Of a stretch of 64,000 bases of DNA, positions 16,799-24,985 are shown piece by piece. The notes beneath the pieces were generated by a model, which worked only from the letters and a program-made list of their open reading frames with translations, did not search any database and was not told where the DNA came from. The DNA is from Acidobacteriota bacterium (GTDB lineage Bacteria; Acidobacteriota; Thermoanaerobaculia; Gp7-AA8): contig JAFATB010000014.1 in assembly GCA_019244185.1 (NCBI GenBank), forward strand, positions 437,587 through 501,586, read 5' to 3'. Every line of letters starts with the position of its first letter. Position 1 is the first letter of the stretch. The position numbers and the translations under genes are program-made.

Positions 16799-17488
16799 AT
16801 GGACATGAGCGTCGCGAGCGTCTGCGTCAATCGTCTGGTGTTCGTCCAACTGACGATCGTGGGTCTGCTGCTGTATCCGCTGGTGCTGCTGATGCTGCGG
16901 CGGCGCAATGGCCCGATCGGCGCATCGGTGCTGCCGGCGACGCTCGTGCCGCTGTTCGTCGGCCTCGGCGGAGCGTGGCTCACGCTGTTGAACGTGATGG
17001 GAGGCATCGCGGCCAGCGGGCGTCACAGCATCCTGGTCGTCGCCGCGGGCGTGGCGTCGGCGCTGGCGCTCGTCGTCTACGGCGGCGCGATCTCTTGTCT
17101 GGTGAGCGTCACGATGTGCGTCTTCGGCCTCCGCACGCGCGCGGACGCCGGCGCGCCGGTAGCGCGCGGCGCGCGAATCGCCGCGCTGGCGACGGTCGCG
17201 CTGTTCATCGCCGTCGCGGGTACGTTCGCGTTCGCCGTGCGCGCGTTCCTCCATGTGACCACACGCCTGCCGATCTGGCCGTACGCGCCGTTGTTCGAAG
17301 CGGGATTCGCGTACGCCGGCGCGCTCGCGTCGTTCGTCTGGTTCGTCGTCGCGCAGCGGCGCCCAGCCGCGCAGTTGCAGCTGGGACGGCTTGCGATCGC
17401 GGGCGCGTGCGCGATCGGCTGCGCGATGCTCACCGGGGCGGCGTGGGCGTCGATGAAGATGTTCGCGTCGATTGCAATGTTCGGATAG
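16799..17488 (+). CDS. Hypothetical multi-pass membrane protein
   Basis: A 229-residue protein with about six hydrophobic helices (roughly 10-33, 42-68, 78-105, 122-148, 160-185 and 195-225). Helix arrangement and small-residue content are loosely reminiscent of MotA/TolQ/ExbB proton channels, but I see no diagnostic residue and make no assignment. Start could also be the second ATG at 16805. Its last 59 bases overlap the end of the convergent tricorn-like protease gene. Confidence 0.65.
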   Translation: MDMSVASVCVNRLVFVQLTIVGLLLYPLVLLMLRRRNGPIGASVLPATLVPLFVGLGGAWLTLLNVMGGIAASGRHSILVVAAGVASALALVVYGGAISCLVSVTMCVFGLRTRADAGAPVARGARIAALATVALFIAVAGTFAFAVRAFLHVTTRLPIWPYAPLFEAGFAYAGALASFVWFVVAQRRPAAQLQLGRLAIAGACAIGCAMLTGAAWASMKMFASIAMFG

Positions 17489-20390
17489 CGGCGTCGAGCT
17501 GCGCGTCGGCGTCGCTCGCCGGATCGCGTTCGACCGCGACGTCCGGCTCGAGTCCGTGACCTTCGAGCAGCCAGCCGCTCTCGTCGTAGAACGGCGCGTT
17601 CGGCACGTTCACCGCGCCGCCGTCGATGAGCGCGGGCGCGCCGTTGAGTCCCGTGAGGCCGCCCCACGTGCGCGAGCCGACGATCGGACCGATGCCGAGC
17701 TTGCGGAAGTAGTACGAGAAGTTCTCGCCCGCGGAGACGGTGATGTGATTGACGAGGAGCGCCTTCGCGCCCGCGTGCACGCCGAAGCGCGGCGACGGCC
17801 ACGGCTGGTTGTAGCGGCCGGCGGCGAAGTTGAGGTCGCGGCGCGCGAGCAGTTCGGCGACCGCCGCGCCGGTCGAGCCGCCGAGGCTCCAGCGCGCGTC
17901 GATGATGAGCGCGTCCTTGTCGAGCTGCGCGTAGAACTGCCGCGCGAGATCGCCGTAGCCGGCGTTCGTGAAGTCGGGGATGTGCACGTAGCCGATGCGG
18001 CCGCCGCTCGCGTCGGAGACGTGCCGCCGATTGGCCTCGATCCACGCGCGCCGGCGCAGTTCATTCTCGGATGCGAGCGGCGTGACGGTGAGGACGCGCG
18101 ACGACGCGTCGACCGCCGGATTCGGACCGACGGTCAACTGCACGGACTGGTTCGCGCGGCCAACGAGCGCCGCGTGAAGGTCGCGCGCGACGTCGAGCGG
18201 TTTGCCGTCGACGGCGAGCACGTATTCGCCTTCGCGTGCGTCGTGCAACGGTGAGCGCGCGGCGTCGTCGAACGGCGCGCCTTCGACGATGCGCGTGATG
18301 CGGAACGCGCCGCGCTCGACGGTGAAGTCGGCGCCGAGGGTGGCGGCGTCGTCGGGAGGGCGCGGACCGATGTCGCCGCCGCTCGCGATGTACGCGTGGC
18401 CGACGGACGACTCGCCGATCATCGCGGCGAGCACGAGGTTCACTTCCTCGCGGTTGCGGCAGCGCGCGAGCATCGGCTCGTAGCGCGTCGCGACCGCGTC
18501 CCAGTGTGCGAGCGGTTGCTTCGGCGCGTAGAAGAAGTCGCGATACGCGCGCCACGCGTCGCGGAACAGCTCGCGCCATTCGGCGGCAAGGTCGACGTGC
18601 ATCGTCATCGACGCCGTGTCGACATGCGGCTGCGAAACGGTGTCGAGGTCCGTGGAGTCATCGGCGACGACGTTCTCTTTCCGCGCGCGGAGGTCGTAGC
18701 TGCGCACCGAGCGCTTGCCGGCGAGATCGACGAGCGCGTAGAGCGGATTGCCATCGGCGGTGACGGAGAGCGCGACGATCGAGCCGGCTGTCGTCGGCAG
18801 GCGCAGCGCGCGGCGTTCGACGGACGGCATGTCGAGCGCGGCGCCGCGCAGCGGCACGTCGACGATCGTGGCCAGTCCCCGATTGATGATGCGGCTCTGG
18901 ATCCAGTCGGAGGCGATGTTGCTGAAGTTGCGGTAGCTGAGGAAGAAGAGATGCTCGCCGGTCGCGTCGAACACGGGCGTCGACGCGTTGAAGGCATCGG
19001 CGGTGAGCGGCTGCGACGCGTTCGTCGCGAGGTCGTAGCGCCAGAGTTGGGTGAGGCGATTCGGCGCGGTCTTCGTGTAGGCGAGCCACGCGCCGTCGGG
19101 CGACCAGGCGAGCTCGGTCGGTTCGACGCCCGCGCTCCACGTCTCGCGATCGACGCTCGTCGTGCGGCGCGTGTCGACGTCGAAGATGACGATGGCGCCG
19201 GTTTCGTCGGTGAACGCGAGCCGTTTGCCGTCGCGGCTCCAGACGGGGCGGTAGCGGAAGCCGCTCGTGAAGCTCGTGAGCGGCTGCGGCGCGGCGTCGC
19301 GTTCGAGATCGCGCACGTAGAGCTGGTACTCGCCGGTCGCGTCCGACCAGTACGCGACCGCGCGTCCGTCCGGACGCAGCGAGGCCTCGCGCTCGAACGC
19401 GCCGCTCGTCGCGGTGAGATTGCGCGGTGCGGCGTTCGCGCGCGCGATCCAGAGATCGCCGCGTCCTTCGAGCAGCACGACGCCGTTCGCGGCCTGGCGA
19501 AACGTGACGAAGCGGCTCGCGTCGACGTCGCGCACGAGCGGCGTCGCCAGAATCGTGGCGCGCACGACGGACGAGCGTTCGCCGCGCAGCTCGAGCAGCC
19601 GCAGCTCGGGGCCGAGCGCGAAGACGATCGCGTCGGGACCGATCGACGCATCGCGCACGTCGTATTCGGTGAAGTGCGTGACCTGTCGCCGCGCGTGCGT
19701 GCGCGTGTCGTACGCCCAGACGTTGCGCCGTCCTTCGGCGCCTTCGTCGCTCACGTAGTAGAGCGTCGCGCCGTGCCACATCGGCCGCACGTCGCTGCCG
19801 GCCCATTCGGTGATCCGCCGCGACTCGCGCGTCTGCAGATTGAACAGCCAGAGATCCGGCGCCGCGCCGCCGCGATAGCCCTTCCAGTTCGCGATCAGCT
19901 GATGCGACCAGCGCGGCGTGTACGCGAGCCACGTTCCGCTCGCGTCGAGGGCGCCGTCGGCGCCGAAGGCGAGCGGCAGTGGACGCGGCAGCTCGCCGCG
20001 CGGCGACACGGTGAAGAGCTGCATCTCGATGTGGCTGAACGAGAGCGCGTTCGTCGAGAAGAGCAGACGATCGTCCGCCGTCCACTGGCAGAGCAGTTGT
20101 TCCGACGGCAGGAACGTCACGCGCGTGGGCACCCCGCCGCGCACCGGCACCGTATAGATGCTGCCGCTCGTGTACGCGAGCGTCGCGCCGTCGGGACTGA
20201 AGCGCGCCGACGATTTCTCGCCCGGCGTGTTCGTGACGCGCACGGCCGCGCCGCCGCCGCGCGGGACGAGCCACAGTTGTCCCGCCTCGATGAAGGCCAC
20301 GTGCGTGCGGCTGACGGCGGGATCGTGCGGCAGCGCGAGGAGCGGTGCGGCGAGGAAGAGCAGGGCGAACAGAGTTTTCACGCCGCGCAC
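17430..20390 (-). CDS. Secreted tricorn-like S41 protease
   Basis: A 986-residue exported protease. A signal peptide (VKTLFALLFLAAPLLA) precedes TolB/tricorn beta-propeller repeats to about residue 600 (repeated FSPDG, WSRDG and WSPDG units). A tricorn core domain follows with catalytic His H665 (SVGHAY), then a PDZ domain (YVLAVDGKPLDVARDL) and the S41 peptidase domain. There the nucleophile is S886 in VSAGENFSYYF, with E943 in LLEGHGLEPD as the charge-relay residue. It should degrade oligopeptides in the periplasm. The GTG at 20390 or the nearby in-frame GTG at 20381 is the start; neither has a strong ribosome site. It overlaps the convergent membrane gene by 59 bases. Confidence 0.88.
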   Translation of the reverse strand: MRGVKTLFALLFLAAPLLALPHDPAVSRTHVAFIEAGQLWLVPRGGGAAVRVTNTPGEKSSARFSPDGATLAYTSGSIYTVPVRGGVPTRVTFLPSEQLLCQWTADDRLLFSTNALSFSHIEMQLFTVSPRGELPRPLPLAFGADGALDASGTWLAYTPRWSHQLIANWKGYRGGAAPDLWLFNLQTRESRRITEWAGSDVRPMWHGATLYYVSDEGAEGRRNVWAYDTRTHARRQVTHFTEYDVRDASIGPDAIVFALGPELRLLELRGERSSVVRATILATPLVRDVDASRFVTFRQAANGVVLLEGRGDLWIARANAAPRNLTATSGAFEREASLRPDGRAVAYWSDATGEYQLYVRDLERDAAPQPLTSFTSGFRYRPVWSRDGKRLAFTDETGAIVIFDVDTRRTTSVDRETWSAGVEPTELAWSPDGAWLAYTKTAPNRLTQLWRYDLATNASQPLTADAFNASTPVFDATGEHLFFLSYRNFSNIASDWIQSRIINRGLATIVDVPLRGAALDMPSVERRALRLPTTAGSIVALSVTADGNPLYALVDLAGKRSVRSYDLRARKENVVADDSTDLDTVSQPHVDTASMTMHVDLAAEWRELFRDAWRAYRDFFYAPKQPLAHWDAVATRYEPMLARCRNREEVNLVLAAMIGESSVGHAYIASGGDIGPRPPDDAATLGADFTVERGAFRITRIVEGAPFDDAARSPLHDAREGEYVLAVDGKPLDVARDLHAALVGRANQSVQLTVGPNPAVDASSRVLTVTPLASENELRRRAWIEANRRHVSDASGGRIGYVHIPDFTNAGYGDLARQFYAQLDKDALIIDARWSLGGSTGAAVAELLARRDLNFAAGRYNQPWPSPRFGVHAGAKALLVNHITVSAGENFSYYFRKLGIGPIVGSRTWGGLTGLNGAPALIDGGAVNVPNAPFYDESGWLLEGHGLEPDVAVERDPASDADAQLDAAIRTLQSTRTSSSTPTPPR

Positions 20391-20458
20391 CGTACGGAAT
20401 GAAGTTCGCGTCGCGATAGAACGCGCTTAAGGCGCTGGAACGCGTTGCGCGCGGCGCG

Positions 20459-21280
20459 TCAACGCCGGCGCACGGCCGCGCGGTACGCGGCGGGCGTCAC
20501 GTGCATCGCCTCTTTGAACGTGCGCCCGAAGTGGCTCTGGTCGGCGAAGCCGGCGGCGAGCGCGATGTCGGCGAGCGGCGCATCCGAGGCGGCGAGCTCG
20601 CGGCAGGCGAAGTCGATCCGCAGCTGCCGCACGTACGCGGCGACGCTCGCGCCGTAATGGCGGCGGAACGCCGCCGCGAGATGGACGGGATGCACGCCGG
20701 CGGCCGACGCGAGCTCCGCGAGCGAGAGGTGCGCGACGGGATCTTCGTGGATCCGCGCGCGCACGCCAGAGAGCCAGCGCGGCGCGCGCTGCTCGAGCCG
20801 TCGCTCCGTGCGCGCGGCGTCGGCGAAGAGGCCGAGCACGAGCGCCTCGACCGCCAGCGCGGAGACATCGTCGCCGCGCGTCAGCTCCGTGTGCAAGCGC
20901 CGTCCCGCGACGGCGAATGCGCTGCCGCGATACACGCCGGAAGTATCGAGCGGACGCACGAGCTCGCGGACGCGTGCGAGCCATTGCGGCGGCAGCTCGA
21001 CGTTGAGGCAGCGTCCGCCGCCATCCGTGAAGCGATCCGAATGCGGCTCGCCTTCGGGCCGCACGATGACCGCGCCCGGCTCGACTTCGCGCGTGCTTCC
21101 GTCGCAGCGCTCGCGAAAGGTGCCGCCGAGGACGACCACGAGGCAGGCGTACTCGTGCGCGTGCGTGGCGAGCTCCGCGCCGGCGGCGTAGCGCGTCTCG
21201 CTGAGCACGAACGAGCCCGCCGCGCGCGCGCGCACGACCGGTGCGGGGAAGCGGGTGGGCGAGTAGTGCAACGCATTCAT
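20459..21280 (-). CDS. AraC-family transcriptional regulator
   Basis: A 273-residue regulator. An N-terminal cupin-like sensor (YAAGAELATHAHEYACLVVV region, with His ligands) is followed by a C-terminal double helix-turn-helix. The first HTH is around LSLAELASAAGVHPVHLAAAF, the second around LADIALAAGFADQSHFGRTF, the latter being the conserved AraC signature. The ligand is unknown. The start at MNALHYSPTRFP (21280) lies 162 bases from the divergent Asn/Arg-rich secreted protein gene, a possible target. The tricorn-like protease gene follows 68 bases downstream. Confidence 0.88.
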   Translation of the reverse strand: MNALHYSPTRFPAPVVRARAAGSFVLSETRYAAGAELATHAHEYACLVVVLGGTFRERCDGSTREVEPGAVIVRPEGEPHSDRFTDGGGRCLNVELPPQWLARVRELVRPLDTSGVYRGSAFAVAGRRLHTELTRGDDVSALAVEALVLGLFADAARTERRLEQRAPRWLSGVRARIHEDPVAHLSLAELASAAGVHPVHLAAAFRRHYGASVAAYVRQLRIDFACRELAASDAPLADIALAAGFADQSHFGRTFKEAMHVTPAAYRAAVRRR

Positions 21281-21442
21281 CGTAGCGTGCGCTTCGAAGA
21301 TTCTGACGGCGCGGACGCGAACAGGTTGGGAATGTTTTGGCGCCGTGCAGTTCGTGACACGCGCGTGCGGCTCGTGCTGCACGGGAAAGAAGCACGGTGC
21401 CGCTCGTGTCTTTTCCTGTGCAAGTCCAAGGAGACCGAGACC

Positions 21443-22438
21443 ATGAACACGAACAGGAAGTTGGCAGTTTCAGCGGGAGCGCTGGCGCTCCTGCTGACGA
21501 CCACCGCCTTCGCCGACGCGCGCGACAACGACCGCAACCGCGACCATCGCGGCGAGCGCGGCACGTACCAGCGCAGCGGCGAGAACCGCGGCAGCAGCAG
21601 TGCGGCAGCGACCGCAGCGGCGGCGCAGAACGCCGCCCGCGATGCGTTCAACCGGAATCGCGGCGAGCGCGGCACGGCGACCGCGCCGGAAGTGCAGAAC
21701 AACCGCGGGACGTACAACGCCGGCACGTACAACCGCAACGACGCGAATCGCACCACGACGAGCGCCGGCGCGTACCAGAGCAACAGCCGCGGCACGTACG
21801 ACAACCGTGGCAGCAACAACCGCGGCAGCGCCGATCGTAACTACGACCGCAACAACGGCAACCGCAACAACGCCAACCGCGGCGTGTACAACGGCGGCAC
21901 GTACAACCGCGGCAACGCGGCGCGCGTGTACCACGACAACGACCGCGTGACGTATTCGGGTCGCGTCCGCTCGTTCTCGCGCGAGCGCGACGGCTACCGC
22001 GTGTACCTCGACGGCGCGCGCGAGTCGTACTGGATTCCGGCCTCGCGCTTCGGCCGCGGTCACGAGCTTCGCATCGGCGCCTCGCTCCACCTCGGCGGCA
22101 TCTTCCGCGGCGGCATCGTGAACGTCGACATCCTCGACTGGCCCGACTACGGCTATGACCCGTACTACGGCGGCGGTGGCTACTACGGCGCCGGCTACGG
22201 ATACGGCAACATCGGCGGCGTGGTCGAGCGCGTCGACTATCGCAGCGGGTTCCTCCTGCTCCGCGATACGCGCGACGGCCGCACGTTCGAGGTCGACATG
22301 CGCGACACCGTGCGCGCCAGCCGCGTCGACTTCGGCGACCTCCGCCCCGGCGACTACGTCGAGCTGTCCGGCAGCTGGCTGCGCAACGGCGCCTTCGCCG
22401 CCGCGCGCATCGACAGCGTCGATACGGGTCGCTACTGA
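21443..22438 (+). CDS. Secreted Asn/Arg/Gly-rich repeat protein with C-terminal OB-like domains
   Basis: A 331-residue exported protein. The signal peptide is MNTNRKLAVSAGALALLLTTTAFA. Residues 25-155 are low complexity with recurring NRGTYN, AGTYNRN and NNRGS units, rich in Asn, Arg, Gly and Tyr. A Gly/Tyr-rich hinge (YGYDPYYGGGGYYGAGYG) separates two small beta-rich segments in the C-terminal half: VTYSGRVRSFSRERDGYRVYL and VERVDYRSGFLLLRDTRDG. These resemble the DUF5666/BOF type of OB-fold repeat. AAGGAG lies 12 bases before the ATG. Function is unknown; surface binding of polyanions is a guess from the basic repeat. A 10-bp hairpin follows. Confidence 0.75.
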   Translation: MNTNRKLAVSAGALALLLTTTAFADARDNDRNRDHRGERGTYQRSGENRGSSSAAATAAAAQNAARDAFNRNRGERGTATAPEVQNNRGTYNAGTYNRNDANRTTTSAGAYQSNSRGTYDNRGSNNRGSADRNYDRNNGNRNNANRGVYNGGTYNRGNAARVYHDNDRVTYSGRVRSFSRERDGYRVYLDGARESYWIPASRFGRGHELRIGASLHLGGIFRGGIVNVDILDWPDYGYDPYYGGGGYYGAGYGYGNIGGVVERVDYRSGFLLLRDTRDGRTFEVDMRDTVRASRVDFGDLRPGDYVELSGSWLRNGAFAAARIDSVDTGRY

Positions 22439-22454
22439 TCCCCTCTTCCACCGG

Positions 22455-22480
22455 CGGTGCGCGCGTGAATGCGCGCACCG
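22455..22480. terminator. Hairpin between convergent genes
   Basis: A 10-bp perfect stem (22455-22464 with 22471-22480) with a 6-base loop, 17 bases after the repeat-protein stop and 29 bases before the end of the convergent DUF4157 gene. There is no strong T-run. Confidence 0.5.
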
Positions 22481-22508
22481 CTTCGCCGTTCCGGCGGCGT
22501 CCTGAACC

Positions 22509-24371
22509 TCACGCGATCGCGCCGAGCCACGTCTCTTTCAACTGCTCGACGTGCGCGCGGTAGTTCGCCATGGCCTCCTCCGCCCGCCCCTCGTCGATCA
22601 GCGCGACGCAGCGCGCGACGAGCGACTCGTACAACTCGCGGAAGAGGCGCGGCGCCTCGGGATGCGCGCGCATCGCGCTGACGATCGCGGGCGCGATGCG
22701 GTAGTACTCGCCGATCAGCGCGCCGCCGTCGGGAAGCGCGGCGACGTACGCATCGCGGAACGCGCGCAGCGTCTCCAGCTCCCGGCAATCGTCCGGCAGC
22801 CCTTTCGCTTCGACGCAGGCGGTGGTGAGGAAGCAGCACGAGCAGCAGCAGGCGCTGCTCTGCCTCGGCTGCGGGGGAATCAGCCGCTGTCGTTCGGAGT
22901 GGCGTTCCTGCTTCGGCTTCGGCTTGAAGCTGAAGGACGGCGCTTCGAGGACGTCCAACTTCTTGCGCGTCTGGAGCAGCAGGTACGATTCCGCGGATTT
23001 GCTCAGGAGCGCCTCGAGCGTCTCCTCATCCAACCGTGAGCCGACGTGCTGGAGGAACGCGTCCGGATTCGTGAAGTAGAAGTCGACCAGTTTCTCGCGA
23101 GTGAGATTGGTCTGCTTCATGACGTCGCGCAACACCTGCTGTTCCTCGACGTAGACCCGCTCGCCGTCGTCGGCGCCGCCGCTCGCGAGGACGCGCAAGG
23201 TGATCATCTCGGTCGCGCCTTCGCACGCGGTGCCGCCCCATCGCGCTTTCAGATCGTGCACGGCCATCGCGTGAACGATCTCGTGCACCGCGTAGTGAAG
23301 GCGCGGATGCGATTTGCGGAGGTGCGACGTCCCGTTGGTTTCATAGCCTTTCACCAAGGCGATCCTCGCCGCCTGGTGGGCGATGCCTTCCGGCTTGCTC
23401 TGCTGCGCGATCGTCAAATAGTTCAGCTCGAACTTCCGCTTCGAGAGGATGACGATGTTCTCGATTTCCTGTGGAAACTGATGGATGAACTTGGCCGTCA
23501 GTGCGCACTGTTCGAGCAAGTGCTTCGCGTCGACCGCCAGGCTCTCGACGGTGACGTCGGACTCCACGCCGTGATGCTCCTCGTTCGCGGTGAGGATCTG
23601 GCGGAGATGGGACACCTCCTCGATCGCCGCCAGCGTCCGCTCGACCAACGACTCTTCGCCGAGTTCGTGGCCGTACGCGCCGATCTCGTCCTTCCAGCGC
23701 CCGTACGCGTCCAGCCATTCGTCGCCGAGGTGACGCCGTGCGTCCTTGTCGGTGATCCGCTGCACGGTGCGCGCGACCTGCCGTCCCATGCGCGCGGCTT
23801 CCGCGCCGAGCGCGCGGTCCTGCACGATGGCGACGCCGCCGCCGAACGGATTCGCGACGCGGCCGCTGCGCTGCTGCACGACGTGCGCGAGCTGGCGGCC
23901 GAGCGCGTACGGCGTGCACTGTCCGGGCGCGAAGTAGACATTGCTGCCATGCGTGAATGCCGTCGCGCCGATCGAGGCCGCGTGCGGTCCGACGTGAACG
24001 CGCACGTCGGCGAAGTTCGCGCGGAACGTCCGCTCGAGCATCTGCCGGACCGGCAGCGGCAGCGCGCGCCCGCCGCCGCGCGGAAACGACGCGAGCTGCA
24101 CCGGCAGCTGCACGGCGCCGGAGCGATGCGGCTGCGGGGGAGCGGGAAGGTGCGTGCGCGGCGGCGCGGCGATGCGCGCCGGCTGCGGAACGCGTGACAC
24201 GGCGGCTGCTTTCATCTGCGCGGCCCGCGCTCCTCCGGCGCCGCGCGCGATCGCGTCCTGCACCCACGACGCCGCGCCCGCCGCCATCTTCGGCTGCACC
24301 GCGGCGGGAGCGTTCACAAACCGCGGGAGAGCACCGGGAAAGTGCCCCTGAATCACATTCGCCTGCGCCAT
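22509..24371 (-). CDS. DUF4157 (eCIS core) protein with second zincin motif and CFI-box-like C-terminus
   Basis: A 620-residue protein without signal peptide. Residues 103-200 are a DUF4157 domain (FRANFADVRVHVGPHAAS, FTHGSNVYFAPGQ, LAHVVQQRSGRV, NPFGG, VQDRALGAEA). The usual HExxH is altered: R159-Q160 replace His-Glu while H163 remains, so this site should be inactive. A separate canonical HEIVH lies at 363-367 with acidic ligand candidates E384 and E388 (CEGATE), the pattern of a gluzincin metallopeptidase. The C-terminus from about residue 507 has a Cys cluster (ACCCSCCFLTTAC), then DDCRELETLRAFRD and EYYRIAP, resembling CFI-box-CTERM domains. DUF4157 proteins are often linked to contractile injection systems, but no such genes are present here. 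Confidence 0.85.
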   Translation of the reverse strand: MAQANVIQGHFPGALPRFVNAPAAVQPKMAAGAASWVQDAIARGAGGARAAQMKAAAVSRVPQPARIAAPPRTHLPAPPQPHRSGAVQLPVQLASFPRGGGRALPLPVRQMLERTFRANFADVRVHVGPHAASIGATAFTHGSNVYFAPGQCTPYALGRQLAHVVQQRSGRVANPFGGGVAIVQDRALGAEAARMGRQVARTVQRITDKDARRHLGDEWLDAYGRWKDEIGAYGHELGEESLVERTLAAIEEVSHLRQILTANEEHHGVESDVTVESLAVDAKHLLEQCALTAKFIHQFPQEIENIVILSKRKFELNYLTIAQQSKPEGIAHQAARIALVKGYETNGTSHLRKSHPRLHYAVHEIVHAMAVHDLKARWGGTACEGATEMITLRVLASGGADDGERVYVEEQQVLRDVMKQTNLTREKLVDFYFTNPDAFLQHVGSRLDEETLEALLSKSAESYLLLQTRKKLDVLEAPSFSFKPKPKQERHSERQRLIPPQPRQSSACCCSCCFLTTACVEAKGLPDDCRELETLRAFRDAYVAALPDGGALIGEYYRIAPAIVSAMRAHPEAPRLFRELYESLVARCVALIDEGRAEEAMANYRAHVEQLKETWLGAIA

Positions 24372-24446
24372 CCGCGTACCCCTCCCGCACTTCCTCTGTG
24401 GTGGATCGCGGTCATTCTACCGCGATGGAAAGGCGGCGGGACGGCG

Positions 24447-24833
24447 TTACTGCGCCCGCACCGCGCGCGCGATCAGCCCGATCCCGCCCGCGAGCAGCAC
24501 GAGCATCAGGATCGTGTTGAAGAGGCTCGTCGGACGAAAGTAGATCTCGAGGTTCGTCAGGATTCCCGCAAGGATGATGACCGCGCCGGCGAACGTCAGC
24601 AGCCAACCGGCGATCGAACGGCCGTTGAAGAACAGCAGGCCGATGCCGAGGAGCAGCGGGATCAGCGAGAGGCCGAAGGCGTTGTAGCCGCCCCAGTGCC
24701 AGTAGCCGGACGTCACCGTCACCTGCGTCGTCAGCAGATAACCGCCGGCGATGGCCATGCCGAGGCCGAAGAGGAACGTGCCGATGCCGCCGGAAGTCCC
24801 GCCCGCGCCGCGGCGGAAGTCGTGATCCGTCAT
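24447..24833 (-). CDS. Conserved four-helix membrane protein
   Basis: A 128-residue membrane protein with about four helices: GIGTFLFGLGMAIAGGYLL, FGLSLIPLLLGIGLLFF, AGWLLTFAGAVIILAGIL and FNTILMLVLLAGGIGLIARA. The pattern, with an FNGRS loop and EIYFRPTSLFNT, belongs to a widespread uncharacterised bacterial family. It is transcribed in the same direction as the DUF4157 gene, 75 bases upstream of it. Divergent from the dehydrogenase E1 genes across a 152-base regulatory region. Confidence 0.75.
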   Translation of the reverse strand: MTDHDFRRGAGGTSGGIGTFLFGLGMAIAGGYLLTTQVTVTSGYWHWGGYNAFGLSLIPLLLGIGLLFFNGRSIAGWLLTFAGAVIILAGILTNLEIYFRPTSLFNTILMLVLLAGGIGLIARAVRAQ

Positions 24834-24850
24834 GCGGCGATTGTAAGTTT

Positions 24851-24929
24851 CTTAGCGTCCTCTTAGGAAACCGCGCGCCTCCGCGCGCGTCGCCGCGCAT
24901 CTTTTCCGATCCGCATAGCGAACTCTTAG
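24851..24929. promoter_or_regulatory. CTTAG direct repeats upstream of the E1 operon
   Basis: CTTAG occurs at 24851-24855, 24862-24866 and 24925-24929. The first two are spaced 11 bp apart, one helical turn, and the second reads CTTAGGAA. The same octamer, as its complement TTCCTAAG, occurs twice in the intergenic region at 47.7 kb. Paired direct half-sites one turn apart are typical of OmpR/PhoB-type regulators, but the binding protein is unknown. Confidence 0.4.
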
Positions 24930-24985
24930 CAACGCGCCCTCCGCGGGATCTCTACATTGCCTCTCGAAGACGAAAGGAGATCCCT

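Noticed and set aside
22509..24371. An extracellular contractile injection system locus
   Set aside because: DUF4157 is associated with eCIS, but no sheath, tube, baseplate or ATPase genes occur anywhere in the window.
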